64,000 nt of DNA from Pteria penguin. Lineage: Eukaryota; Mollusca; Bivalvia; Pterioida; Pteriidae. Positions 34,840 to 45,600 of this stretch are shown piece by piece. Numbering within the stretch: position 1 is the stretch's first letter; every line of letters starts with the position of its first letter. The stretch spans positions 58,467,739-58,531,738 of the forward strand of contig CM068584.1 in the NCBI GenBank assembly GCA_035048485.1. The letters run 5' to 3'. Both the position numbers and the translations under genes were made by a program. Under the pieces are notes generated by a model. That model was not told where the DNA came from and made no database searches. It worked only from the letters and a program-made list of their open reading frames with translations.

Positions 34840-35430
34840 CCTTCTATATGCAAATGCAAAGAGGAGTTCAGTATACTTCTCAATGCACAATACCTTCCGA
34901 CATGAATTAAAGATTGACACCTGTCAAATTACCTCTCACAATATTGATATTTAAATGCATACCTTATATTGTCAGAATAGAACACACCTTCAATATGTAA
35001 ATGCTAAGAGGAGTTCAGTATATCTATCATTTATATGTAAATACTATGAGGAGCATAGAAGAATACAGATATTAGATTATCACTGACCACACCCTCTATC
35101 ATTTATATGTAAATACTATGAGGAGCATAGAAGAATACAGATATTAGAGTATCACTGACCACACCCTCTATCATTTTATATGTAAATACTATGAGGAGCA
35201 TAGAAGAATACAGATATTAGAGTATCACTGACCACACCCTCTATCATTTATATGTAAATACTATGAGGAGCATAGAAGAATACAGATATTGGATTATCAG
35301 TGACCACACCCTCAGTCATTTATATGTAAATATTATAAGGAGCATAGAAGAATACGGATATCGGAGTATCAGTGACCACACCCTCTATCATTTTATATGT
35401 AAATACTATGAGGAGCACAGAATTCCTACA
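34840..35430. repeat. 72-bp satellite-like tandem array, about six units
   Basis: Units start about 35025, 35097, 35170, 35243, 35315 and 35388, each containing TATATGTAAATACTATGAGG, GCATAGAAGAATAC and TGACCACACCCTC. More diverged units with TATGCAAATGCAAAGAGGAG and ATATGTAAATGCTAAGAGGA lie upstream (about 34850-35020). The units are directly repeated without unique spacers, which excludes CRISPR. The array lies directly before the Polinton genes and could be part of its terminal region. Confidence 0.92.
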
Positions 35431-35528
35431 TTAAAGAAGATTTGTCATTATTATGCGTCGTTTAATAGATAAAATCTATTTCTATTTACGCGTTTAACAT
35501 TCAATCATAGGTTATTTGAGTTATTTAT

Positions 35529-36230
35529 ATGTCTTGCCAGCAAAATAACGACTTTGTGGACTGTATTAGAATATTCCTTTCGAGTTTTAAGTCCAAAATG
35601 ATGGATGAGCAAGAGCAAATCGATCACTGTTCTACCATTTACAGTGAAAACATTGAGAAATTTTACCAAGATATTTACGACTTTGCCTGTGCATCATTTG
35701 TTTTAAAGAAAATGAATGATTATGCTTTTAATAACTGTACTATATGTCAAACTAAGTAAGGTGTACATCATTGTGAATGTTGATATATTGATGATGTTTT
35801 TTGATGTTGCTTTAAATGACTTATATTTACCGGATGTAGCAAATTATATATCCAGTATTACTTCGTCTTGCAATGTGGATCCTTTCCAATGGTATGAACA
35901 TTTCATGGTGCTGAGACCTCAAGCTATTCATCGTGAAGTTTGCAGAATGTTGAACCATTTTTATTAGTGGGTTTTGAATGTTGCATTATGAATCAAGATT
36001 ATTTTGACTTATTTGTGGAATTGTGTGTTTAGGAAGTTTCGAGACATATAGCAAACATTTCATCTGAACAATGTATAGGTTGTGAGACTGGACATCCATC
36101 TCAACATGAACACTTCATGTTTAACAGAGACTTTTGATTATAAAACGATTATTTATTTCAATCTTGCTTTCATACGTCTGGACACAAAGCATGTTTTAAT
36201 CTAATGTCTAGAGATTTGAAATGTTAAGAA
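35529..36230 (+). pseudogene. Polinton accessory ORF with Cys/His motif, function unknown
   Basis: Three consecutive open segments (35529-35759, 35716-35967 in another frame, and about 36030-36140) read as one broken protein. The first is helical and acidic (MMDEQEQIDHCSTIYSENIE). The second contains NDLYLPDVANYISSITSSC. The third has CIGCETGHPSQHEH (about 36073-36117), a Cys-x2-Cys plus two His arrangement that could bind zinc. It directly precedes the integrase in the same direction. Its membership in the element is inferred from position; no biochemical role is known to me. Confidence 0.5.
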
Positions 36231-36340
36231 GAGGATTTAAATTTATTTATAAAACAATGTGAAGTTTATTTACAAACTACAGAATGGAGATATTTACTTC
36301 ACAGTAAGATTGAGAAGCTGGCTTTCTCATCATACTTAGA

Positions 36341-37461
36341 ATGGCGGAGAGGGACAAATCTGATTTTTTAGAGGAGTATTACTACAACCCTGAAAATCCA
36401 GCCGCTTTTGCATCTGTTGAAAAACTGTATCAAGCTCTGAAATTCAAAAATGCATTTCGTTTAAGTAGATCATTTATTTCAAAATGGTTACAAAAGCAAG
36501 ATTCATATACTTTGCAAAGGGAAGCTCGACGCTCAGAAAGAATTCCTAATATTAGAGTTACAGGTATTGATTCACAATGGACTATGGATCTCATGGTTGT
36601 TCATGATCTGTCAAAGGAGATATATATTGATTCTAATAGACTCTTTTTCAAAATATTTGAGAGTCGTTGCTTTAAGGGAAAAATCTGCCAGAAGTGTACT
36701 GCAATCAATGAAAACTATTTTTCAATCCGATATCAAACCTACGACATACATTGATAGAGAAGGAGAATTCAAAAATAAACTTTTACAACAATATCTAAAA
36801 GAAGAGAAAATACAATATTTTTATACAAATCAATTTTCAAAAGCATCTATAGCCGAGAGGGTTACCCGTACATTATGAGGAAGGTTATTCAGATATTTTC
36901 AAAAGAATAGAAGCTACAAGTATATAGATGTTTTGCAACAAGTCGTGGATAATTATAATTCCACACCACAGAAGTCGGAATGGTTTAGCTCCAAAGGATG
37001 TTAATTGTGAAAATGAAGCTGATGTATGGGCATTTCTATATCCGAAAAAGACAAAAACAAAGAAAAAACAGTCTGAAAAAAATGACCAACAGATATTATC
37101 GTTTTAAATATAAATATAAATTAAACCAACTCGTAAGACTTTCTCATTTGAAACATATCTTTAAACGTGGTTATCAACAACAATTTACAGGTGAAATATT
37201 CAAAATCTCAAAACGATTTCATATTCAAGGTGTTTCCATGTACCAAGTAAAGGATTTTAATAATGAAGTGATCGACGAAAATTTCTATGAAAGTGAATTA
37301 CATAGTGTGGAGAAGAATGAAGATGCTCTGTGGATCGTTGAAAAACTTTTAAGGAAGCGTATACGTAAAGGAAAAACTGAATGGTTTGTAAAGTTTGAAC
37401 CCTGGCCCCAAAAAATTTAATCAGTAGGTGAAAGAGGAGGACATTGTCGATTTGAAGCAGT
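36341..37461 (+). pseudogene. Polinton integrase (RVE fold) with C-terminal chromodomain
   Basis: The start is ATG 36341 (MAERDKSDFLEEYYYNPENP). A zinc/helical N-terminal region is followed by the catalytic core: QWTMDLMV (first Asp, about 36577-36600), IDREGEF (second Asp, about 36751) and SIAERVTRTL (Glu, about 36846-36875). Frame changes fall near 36615-36650, 36880, 36980 and 37030. The C-terminal part has LNQLVRLSHLKHIFKRGYQQ and, at 37327-37420, a chromodomain-like LWIVEKLLRKRIRKGKTEWF with FEPWPQK. The D-D-E residues survive, but the frame does not. It would join the linear element DNA to the host genome, with the chromodomain possibly steering target choice. Confidence 0.93.
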
Positions 37462-38243
37462 AAAACTATGGAAAAATATATATATTTCATCTCGAGATTG
37501 TCTGAACTACTTTCCTAATAATAAACCTGATGATTTCAAAATTTATTTGGATAATGCAATGGACTTAAATGGGTATTGGAAAGTTGGACTTATGGAGTTT
37601 TTACATTGTCAACACCAAAAAATAATGGTTACACTGGCGATGATGGAGACAGGCAGAAACGAGCCGTTCCGTCTACACCAATAATTAAGAAATATCAACA
37701 TCATTCAATCTATGTGTACACCAATCTATGCCAGTTTTCATTCGTGAATGGATTTGAAAACCCATTAATAAGAATCATTCAACCGCATGAAACAACTGGC
37801 TGGAATAAAACATTCAATCCACCATTCTATTTTTCTGTCCGTGTGAGAGATCTTCGTGTGATTCATATATATTTAAAGGATTGATTAATTGATTTTTGTT
37901 TTACGTCACACCACGAATATTTCACGTATATGGTGACGGCATCTGCCTGATGCGGGGCATACAAATTTTGACCTTTGCAACAGACCCACCAGAAGCAGTG
38001 AGGGATCTTTAACGTGCCATGCATACCAGGACACGGGGCCTCGGTTTTTACTGTCTCATCCGAAAGACAGGGCACCGGCATGACCAGAGCGGGACTCGAA
38101 CCCCGGCCTCCCGATCAGGAGTCCGACGCGATACCACTAGGCCACGCCGGCTTATATTTAAAGGATGATCATGATTTACCCGCATCATTTCTCACTGATG
38201 AAGTTTGGATAACACTTCATTTGAAACGATATTCATTTTATTA
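37462..38243 (+). pseudogene. Polinton minor capsid (penton) protein, interrupted by a SINE
   Basis: After the integrase, YFPNNKPDDFKIYLDNAMDL and GYWKVGLMEF (about 37510-37595) match the start of the single jelly-roll penton protein. The next part, in another frame (37576-37880), contains HSIYVYTNLCQFSFVNGFEN and PPFYFSVRVRDLRVIHIYLK. It continues after the SINE as DDHDLPASFLTDEVWITLHL to a stop at 38242. The product would form the vertices of the virus-like capsid. Two frame changes plus the SINE destroy it. Confidence 0.83.
37882..38152 (-). repeat. SINE (first family) in the minor capsid gene, 14-bp target duplication
   Basis: The SINE is flanked by TATATTTAAAGGAT at 37868-37881 and 38153-38166, giving exact borders. 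All parts are present: TTGATTAATTGATTTTTG tail, core with GATCTTTAACGTGCCATGCA inverted, and complete inverted tRNA head. Removal of the insert and one duplicate restores the reading sense of the capsid gene across the junction. Confidence 0.95.
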
Positions 38244-38263
38244 ATTCTGTATATTACCAACAA

Positions 38264-38687
38264 AATGGATCGTACAAAGCTCTATTTACCAGACGCTCAA
38301 AATGGATAAAATTTATGAAAAAAATGGCTGATGGATTGATTAACCCACATTCAGATTATACGATGAAGAGTTACCAAAGAGGAGGTGGTCTAAGAAATAA
38401 ACGTTCATCTTTTATGTTACCAATTGATAGGTATACAAAAAGTTTCAATAATGATGAAGATAAGACGCTAAAATTAAACATGACATCACCAGCAGAACAA
38501 GTAGTTTAGGGGGCAAAAAGTGAAGTCACCCGTGAAAATGGAAATAAAATCAATAAAAAGCATAGTAATAAAAGGCAACTGTCAACATCTAGAATTAGTA
38601 GGAGAGAGAGGATCGGCGACCCATCTCCTAGTAAGAAAATTAAAAAGGTAGTAAAACTAAAATCAGATATTTTTGGAATCTACTAAA
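38264..38687 (+). pseudogene. Small basic Polinton protein between the two capsid genes
   Basis: Starts MDRTKLYLPDAQNG at 38264, hits a stop at 38306, then continues through KKMADGLINPHSDYTMKSYQ, RGGGLRNKRSSF and a Lys/Arg-rich tail with SRISRRERIGDPSPSKKIKK to a terminal DIFGIY. The placement between penton and major capsid genes and the basic composition match an unnamed small capsid-associated Polinton protein. One frame change/stop is at about 38306, another stop at 38506. Role inferred only from position and charge. Confidence 0.6.
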
Positions 38688-38699
38688 CCATGTGTAATC

Positions 38700-40370
38700 A
38701 TGTCTATTTTATCACCGGAAACGTTTAAAGAAGCAATGAAAAGCAGTTATCTTTGTTTGATTTACCACCTACCCAAACAGCTGTGGACAATATTTATTTT
38801 CAAGATATACGACCGGTTTCACAAATATCTGATGATTCTCCAATAGAGTTTCAACTATCACCACAAAACGGTATGGACTATTTAGACCTTAAAGCTGTAT
38901 ACCCTGTGTTCGCATATTATAAGTAAATTTATTCTAAATTGTTTTGATTATATATATAAGCCTAAAACATATCTAAAAAAAGGTCCTTGCAAATGTTGCG
39001 ATCAAATTCGTCGTATTAAGTGAGATATGGCTGTGTAAAACGCGATGTTCGTAAACAGAATGTTTACAACCAACTTATCACGTGATCTAATTCGGAAGCC
39101 GCATCATGGAGGGCGAGGTAAATAAACTTGACGAGTAACTTTAAAAATCTGCATTCAAGTCTGCTAAAGTTCGTATTTACTGAAATTGTTTTCTTTTGTA
39201 GTCTTTCTTCCTCGTATTTGTTTTGATTAAACTGCGCATGCGCGAAATCAGGTCATGGTTGTATTTATTGAATACCCTCTTTATTTACAAAGTATTTTCT
39301 TTTTATTTTGGTATCTCCAAAGGTTTGAAGCAATAAAACATGTTATTAACGCAAAGTTAATCATTTCAGCCTTTGCTTTACATGCCCTAATTTTTGAAAT
39401 TATACCGAATTGTAGGGTATACAACTTTAAACGGATTCGGATTTATGTAAAACTGAGAATTGAGAAGAAAGATGACAAACCATTAGTGGATGCCGACAAT
39501 GTAGGCCTAGTAAATTTCTTGCTGCAATCGTTATTTTCACAAGTCGATATATTCATACAAAATAAACCCACGAGTGGTTCCGGCGCGCATTACACTTACC
39601 TTAGTTTATTGAACGTTTTACTACATTATGGGGGTGATGCCAAGAATTCTCAACTTAGTTCTCAATTATGGATTGATGATGCAGCCGGACTATTTGATGA
39701 TGTGAATGCTAAATCTGAACTCAATACAGGACTATATAACCGTGCAAAAATAACCGCATTGAGCAAATCTGTAGATCTTGAAGGACCAATCATGCATGAA
39801 CTTTTTCAAATGGATCGCTATATAATTAACCAAGTAGGGATTCACCTGAAGTTTTATCGCAACCGTAACGAATTTTGTTTACTATCATCAGCAACCTCAA
39901 GTGAAAGATATAAAGATAGAAGATATTATTTTGCGTGTTTGTAAGTGTAAAATAAATCCGGCAGTGATATTAAGTCATGCTAAGTTATTGGAAAACACTA
40001 CTGCAAAGTATCCAATAAAGAGAACTATTATGAAGATGTATAATCTATCTAAAGGTGTACGAAATATTTCTTTAGAAACTTTTTTTCTGGGACAAGGCCA
40101 GATTGTCTTGACATTGGGTCGCTGTCCTATCAAGCAGTCGCAGGAGATTATGAAAAAAAATCCATTTAACTTTTAAGATTTTGGCATTGTATAGTTAGCA
40201 CTATATAATGATGGAAATCCCGTAGGAAACAGTCCATTGAAACTTACATTCGACTCGGCTAATGGATAAAACACTATTGGTGCCTACGTAAATATGTTTG
40301 ATAATACAGGTACCTGGATGCGTGATGCGGGCATGATACTGAACCACATTTCCGAGAGGGACAACATTGG
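38700..40370 (+). pseudogene. Polinton major capsid protein, split by a MITE and truncated
   Basis: The start ATG at 38700 gives MSILSPETFKEAMKS. With one shift near 38740 it continues through DLPPTQTAVDNIYFQDIRPV and QLSPQNGMDYLDLK. The MITE (38893-39426) cuts here. The protein resumes as RIRIYVKLRIEKKDDKPL (39432) and runs to NEFCLLSSATSS, then shifts frame near 39900 into KIEDIILRVCKCKINPAVIL. Stops and shifts at 40110-40180 precede DGNPVGNSPLKLTFDSANG and RDAGMI. The double jelly-roll protein normally has 450-500 residues. The C-terminal quarter is missing, replaced by protease sequence. Confidence 0.9.
38893..39426. mobile_element. piggyBac-type MITE (534 bp, TTAA target duplication)
   Basis: Its ends are AGCTGTATACCCT and the inverted AGGGTATACAACT, a 13-bp terminal inverted repeat with one mismatch. 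It is flanked by TTAA at 38889-38892 and 39427-39430. Taking out the insert plus one TTAA restores the capsid codons ACCTTAAACGG. TTAA duplication is characteristic of piggyBac-like elements. Inside, CATCATGGAGGGCGAGGTAA (39101-39120) looks like an initiator exon with a donor site, perhaps left from the parent transposase gene. Confidence 0.92.
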
Positions 40371-40667
40371 ATTAGTGTTTATAATAAGAATAATGTTTTT
40401 GGCAGTCTCGGAAACTTGACTGATAAAAGTGATATCTACTTTGATAATATCACTGATCGGAATTTTCCTTTGAAATTTATGAATACACAGATTCAATGTA
40501 TAGATTCTCTATTTTGTGGATATTATTGTATTTTATTTTTGTTATGTAAAGTGTATGGTACTCAATTAGACGATTTTATCGTAACAGACAGTTGTAAATC
40601 AAATGATTATTTCGTAAGCACTTTCATAATACACAGTTTTAGTTTTTGTATATCAAATCAGATATAA
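40345..40667 (+). pseudogene. Adenain-like cysteine protease remnant (Polinton PRO), 3' part
   Basis: A single open frame has the catalytic His in GQHWISVYNK (CAT 40365), an Asp in IYFDNIT (GAT 40443), and the nucleophile Cys in SLFCGYYC (TGT 40515). The spacings are those of the Ulp1/adenain fold. In Polintons this enzyme matures the capsid proteins. Only the C-terminal two thirds is present; its 5' side runs directly into the major capsid remnant. The frame ends at 40667. Confidence 0.86.
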
Positions 40668-40964
40668 TTGTGTCAAGTAGTCGGGAATATTAAAGTTTTA
40701 TTTATAGAATGAATATTTACACTTTTTATAATGTACTCTTTCAACCATAGTTAAATGTCTTATGTATCACTTGTTCATTCATTCATGGATGATAGGCATG
40801 CATATCAATCATGTGTTAATTGGATACTTTACAGATAGAATCTATATTTCATTCAGATTTTCGTGTAATCTCAACTGTAGTTAAGTATTTATAGGTATAT
40901 GTTCACTCATGAGAAACATTAAGTAAATAAATAAAGAAAGCACATCTATAGCATTTTTATTTAC
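40668..40964. other. Short intergenic spacer inside the Polinton
   Basis: AT-rich and non-coding; no promoter or inverted repeat could be recognised with confidence. Confidence 0.5.
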
Positions 40965-41640
40965 ATGACAAAGTGGATGATGATGGATGAAATTGTACAA
41001 AAAGAGTGCTTGACTAAATTCAAGTCGAATAGTAATATTCTAATATGTGGTCAGAGCCATGCAGGTAAATCTACACTGGTATTTTCTATGATAGAGAACT
41101 TACCGTTTTTATTTGAGTCGGATATAAAACATGTAGTGTATGCTTATGGAATATGGCAAAACATGTTTGATGAGAAAAAAAAATGAATGATAGCATAACG
41201 TTTTTAAAGGAATGCCTAACAAGATAGAACTTGAACACTACACCAGAGAATATGGCAATATACTATTGGTTTTGGTGATGTCATCGGGGAAAGCACAAAC
41301 AACATTTAAATGATTAAATCGTTTACGACTTATTCACATCACATGGGAATAACTGTGTTATTTCTTCTTCAAAATCTTTTTCCATCGGGAAAATACATAA
41401 CGTACCATATCACTGAATTCACATAGTATAATTTTGTTCAAAAACGTAAGAGATTCCCAGCAAGTTATGACTCTGGGAAGACAAATATACCCCAACCAAT
41501 CGAAATACTTCATAGATGCTTATAAGAAAGCTACACAAGGACCATATGGTTATTTATGTATTGATCTTTATCCAAGCACAACCGAGCAATTTAAGACTAT
41601 CTTCTAGAATTTTACCACAAGAGGATACCATCATATATCT
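40965..41640 (+). pseudogene. Polinton packaging ATPase (A32/FtsK-HerA type)
   Basis: The start ATG at 40965 leads to NILICGQSHAGKSTLVFSMI. GQSHAGKST (about 41049-41075) is the Walker A loop. The frame stops at 41184. Later segments in shifted frames show the expected downstream parts: NILLVL-type strand near 41255 where Walker B should be (damaged), HHMGITVLFLLQNLFPSGKY (about 41338-41396) and GPYGYLCIDLYPST (about 41539-41580). Such ATPases pump viral DNA into preformed capsids. There are at least four frame changes. Confidence 0.88.
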
Positions 41641-41651
41641 CCCTATGTAGA

Positions 41652-41987
41652 ATGAGTAGAAGCATCTTTAAGAATTTGGATTTTCTACGTTTATTGAAGT
41701 CAACACATCCTTCACAGAGAAAACAGTTACTCAATACAATCAACTATCAACAGATTGCAGTTCTTCGGGAAATATTTTATAACATTCTCAGTGGCGTATG
41801 TTTGCTTTCAAAGAAAAGTAAAGATATATTAATTAAATACAAGACTGTTTTAAGGCAATTTATTGATAAATCAACATCCTTCTCCGACAGAAAAAAAGGT
41901 ACTGATAAAAATATCTATAATTATACCATTCGTTTTAAATCTAGTGTTTCGCTACTTGAACATCCATGTCAAAGGAAGTTGTTTTAG
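41652..41987 (+). CDS. Conserved small basic Polinton protein
   Basis: An open frame of 111 codons, MSRSIFKNLDFLRLLKSTHP onward, is rich in Lys/Arg and helix formers (QQIAVLREIFYNILSGVCLL). The usual Polinton protein at this position is a small helical basic protein of unknown role. No stop interrupts it, which is rare in this copy. It overlaps the next ORF by 22 bases. Its start was chosen as the first ATG after the ATPase. Confidence 0.6.
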   Translation: MSRSIFKNLDFLRLLKSTHPSQRKQLLNTINYQQIAVLREIFYNILSGVCLLSKKSKDILIKYKTVLRQFIDKSTSFSDRKKGTDKNIYNYTIRFKSSVSLLEHPCQRKLF

Positions 41988-42348
41988 TTCCAAGGGAAAA
42001 GTATAAAAAAAAAAAAAAGATTGATAACAATCATTTAAAATATGAATTTAACGACAAGCTGGATAATGAAAATACTACAAATTACAAGCAAGCTTCCGTA
42101 ATGTCGAAGGAGGCCAAGAATCTGTCAAAAGTGATTCACCGCCCTCCGAAATTGAGCTCCAATCAGATGGTTATGGAAATGACAAACATAATCATTATAA
42201 CCCTGTATCAAGCGTTCACACGACAGTCAACGGACTATTAAACAAGTCATCTACACCATATCAAGATGGATATTACAAAAAGAAGAAGAAGAAAGTAAAC
42301 ATAAGAAAGGAAAGAATATCTGTTCGTAAAAAGTGGTTGAAACTTTAA
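41966..42348 (+). pseudogene. Second basic Polinton protein, frame-shifted
   Basis: MSKEVVLVPREKYKKKKKID begins at 41966 with an A12 run (42007-42018), a likely slippage-prone site. A Lys-rich middle part and a stop at 42239 follow. In another frame the coding continues as YYKKKKKKVNIRKERISVRK to a stop at 42346. Overlap with the upstream ORF and strong positive charge fit the tail-to-head arrangement of Polinton structural or DNA-binding genes. Function unknown. Confidence 0.5.
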
Positions 42349-42355
42349 CTTTACC

Positions 42356-42670
42356 ATGGATAAAACAAAATTTGTTTGTGGTGACTGTGGGATATCTTAT
42401 AGTCGGCAATCAAATCTGGAAAGGCATATCGTTGCAAAAGGAACTAAAATTGTTTGCAATGAATGTAATAGAACATTTAATAGAAAAGACAATCTTACTG
42501 GTCATAATAGACGACATCATGCATCAGCTGTCTCCTCAAACATTCCTCAGATTGGAGGTAGTATCTCTCAGATTGCTATACGTAGTGACAACAATTCAGA
42601 AACATTACATACTGAAACAACAGCACCAGCTGAAAATCAAAATGAAGTAGAAAGTGCTCTAGAAGACTAA
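42356..42670 (+). CDS. Two-finger C2H2 protein of the Polinton
   Basis: MDKTKFVCGDCGISYSRQSN begins the first finger, CGDCGISYSRQSNLERHI with a second His missing or displaced, and CNECNRTFNRKDNLTGHNRR with HH completes a second. Residues 60-105 are a Ser/Thr/Asn/Glu-rich tail ending at TAA 42668. Such fingers often precede the polymerase in this group, either as a separate protein or as its N-terminus. It is open here. Confidence 0.7.
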   Translation: MDKTKFVCGDCGISYSRQSNLERHIVAKGTKIVCNECNRTFNRKDNLTGHNRRHHASAVSSNIPQIGGSISQIAIRSDNNSETLHTETTAPAENQNEVESALED

Positions 42671-45600
42671 GTAGGAATTCATGAGATTTTCCCTAAAGGT
42701 GGTGAACAGTTTGATCTATTAACATTTTTCGCTAATACTTCTGAACAAGTGAAACAAATTCTCACTTCATCTGTAGAAAAGCGGAAAGGGATTAAATGGT
42801 ATTTAAACACTAAAGTAGAATTCAAGCGAGAAAAGGATGGAAAGGTAGAAACAACTTTACCACATTTTCGTAGTATTACATACATTCATTTATATTCCGA
42901 GGAGTTCAACACACATCATTTACATGAAGCATTCCAAAAAATGTTTGCATCTAAAGAGGAGTTCATAATGAAACGATCTGACTGGATATTACACAAAGTT
43001 CTATATCTAGGAATACATCGTGTGATATATTCACCTTTGATTGCAGGAAGCTACATTGAAGAACCACCTGAACTACGTAACAATAAATCATTGATAAACA
43101 TTAAAAACAAAGACCAGAAGTGTTTTACTTATTCTATTTTAGCCAAACTTTTTCCTGTTCGCCGTAATCCTAATCGAGTCAAAAATTAAATTGAACATGA
43201 ACATTCCTTGAATATGAATGGAATCAAATATCCAGTAACTTTGTCGCAAATATCTAAATTTGAAAAGCAGAATGATATATCAATTAATGTATTTGGATAT
43301 GAAGAAAAAGAAATTTTTCCTATGAGAATTACAAAACAGAAATTGAATAAGCATGTGAACTTGTTATATCTACAGAAGAGAGATCGTGTTCATTATAGTC
43401 TAATTAAACATCTAGATAGATTTCTTAGTAAAATGAACAGTGATAGAAAACATTATTTTTGCCACTTTTGTTTTACATGGATTTATTAAAAAAACATACA
43501 TTACAAAAACATGTTGACTTTTGCATGTCACTCGCTAAGCAGAAAATTGAAATGCCAACCCCTGGTAAAAACGATATCCTAGAGTTCAAATCTATTGATA
43601 AACAACTTAAAGCTGGTTACGTCATTTATAGCGACTTTGAAACTTTTGTTTCACCTGTTGACGATGTGCGAGATATTGATCCAAATACCTCTCATACGAA
43701 AACACTCTCTGAATTCATCCCTTGTGGAGTTTGCTGTCAAGTAATTGTAGGGATGATCGTTATGGCAAAAAGCCCGTTGTATACAGAGGAAATGATGTAG
43801 TAGAAACATTTCTTAAAATGTTGCTGAAAGAATCGGATGAAATTATGAAGCGTTTAAGTTATATAGCGCCTATGGAAGAGGATCTCGAAATAGACAACAA
43901 TTTATTGAATGCAACACACTGTCATATTTGTGAGAAAAAAAATTTGAATCGCATTCTGTGAAAGTAAGAAATCATGATCATTTGAATGGATCTTTCTATG
44001 GTATCGCCCAAAAGGAATGCAATTTACTGTACAGAGAGTCGAAATTTATTCCAGTTATTTTCCATAATCTTAGAGGATTTGATGCGCATCTAATTATGCA
44101 ACAATTAGGAAAGTTTAAGAATCAAAAACTTTCTGTAATTGCGAATACTGACGAAAGATACGTAACATTTAGCGTGGGGAAATTGCGTTTCATCGATTCA
44201 TTTCAATTTCTTGGTACATCATTGTCCACTCTTGTGGAAAATCTTAAGAAAAGCAGTTTGAATCATTTGAAACAATTCAGAAAAGAATTTACATCTGACG
44301 TAGTCAGAAATCTCCTGCTTAGAAAAGGTGTTTATTGTTATTCATACATGACAGATGAAAGTAAATTTACCGAAACTAGTTTACCCCATAAATCGGCATT
44401 TGATAATGACCTAGATCAGTCTAGCATATCAGATGAGGAGTACACTCATGCACAACAAGTTTGGAATACATTACGCATACAAAACATGGGTGAATATCAT
44501 GATTTGTATCTAAAAACTGATGTGCTTTTGCTTGCAGATGTATTTGAACGATTTCGCTATACTACACTTAAGAGCTTTAATCTGGATCCAGCTCAATATT
44601 TTACATTAGCTGTATTATGCTGGGATGCTTGCCTAAAAATGACTAATGTTCAGTTAGAATTAATAACGGACATAGAACAATATCAAATGATTGAAAAGGG
44701 AATTCGAGGTGGGGTTTCGATGATTACGACGAGATTTGCAGAAGCAAACAATCCCCAATTAGATCCATATGATTCGTCTAAAGTTTTCCCTGGCTATTTT
44801 GACATGAATGCGTTATATGCTGGTTCCATGTGTCAACAATTACCGGTTTCTGACTTCCGATGGTTATCAAAAGAAGAAATAGAAAATTTTGATGTTTCAA
44901 ATATACAGCATGATTCTGAGACAGGCTATATATTAGAGGTCTCGTTGGAATATCCAGAACGCTTGCACGTATCACACAGTGACTATCCTTTAGCGCCAGA
45001 ATCTGTCAGTGTCAAATTATCGGATTTGTCACCATATAATGAACATCATTATAAGAAATTAAGTGGAGTATAAACGATGATCAGGAGGATGAAGACAAAA
45101 TTATTTCAGTTAAACTCATTCCTAATCTGAGAGACAACGTCAAAAACGTTTTACATTACAAAAACCTTCAATTTTACATTGAAAATGGTTTGATATTGAA
45201 AAAATTTCACAGAGTTATTGCTTTTACTCAAAAAGCTTGGATGAAATCTTATATCGATTATAATTCCAAAATGAGACAGGAAGCTGACAATCCATTTGAA
45301 ATTGCTTTGTATAAATCTTCCAATAGTATTGTTTTTGGGTAAGTTAAAAAGCAAAGTAAATTTATAAAAGGTAAATGTATGTGTACAATAGTTAAGTATA
45401 TATGAGCTTACTGAAGTTTCAGCTTCATGATCTACGTAAATTTATAAATATTTAGATTATGTATGTGAGTAAACATACATTTTATAGTACTTTTATGTCT
45501 TATTTAATTATCATTAATCATGTTATTGTCTATTTATGTCTCTAATTATTATTAATCTTTTATTCCAGGAAAACGATATCATACGAATTTCAATCTAGTC

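Noticed and set aside
34840..35430. CRISPR array
   Set aside because: The units are contiguous 72-bp repeats without unique spacers, in an animal genome.
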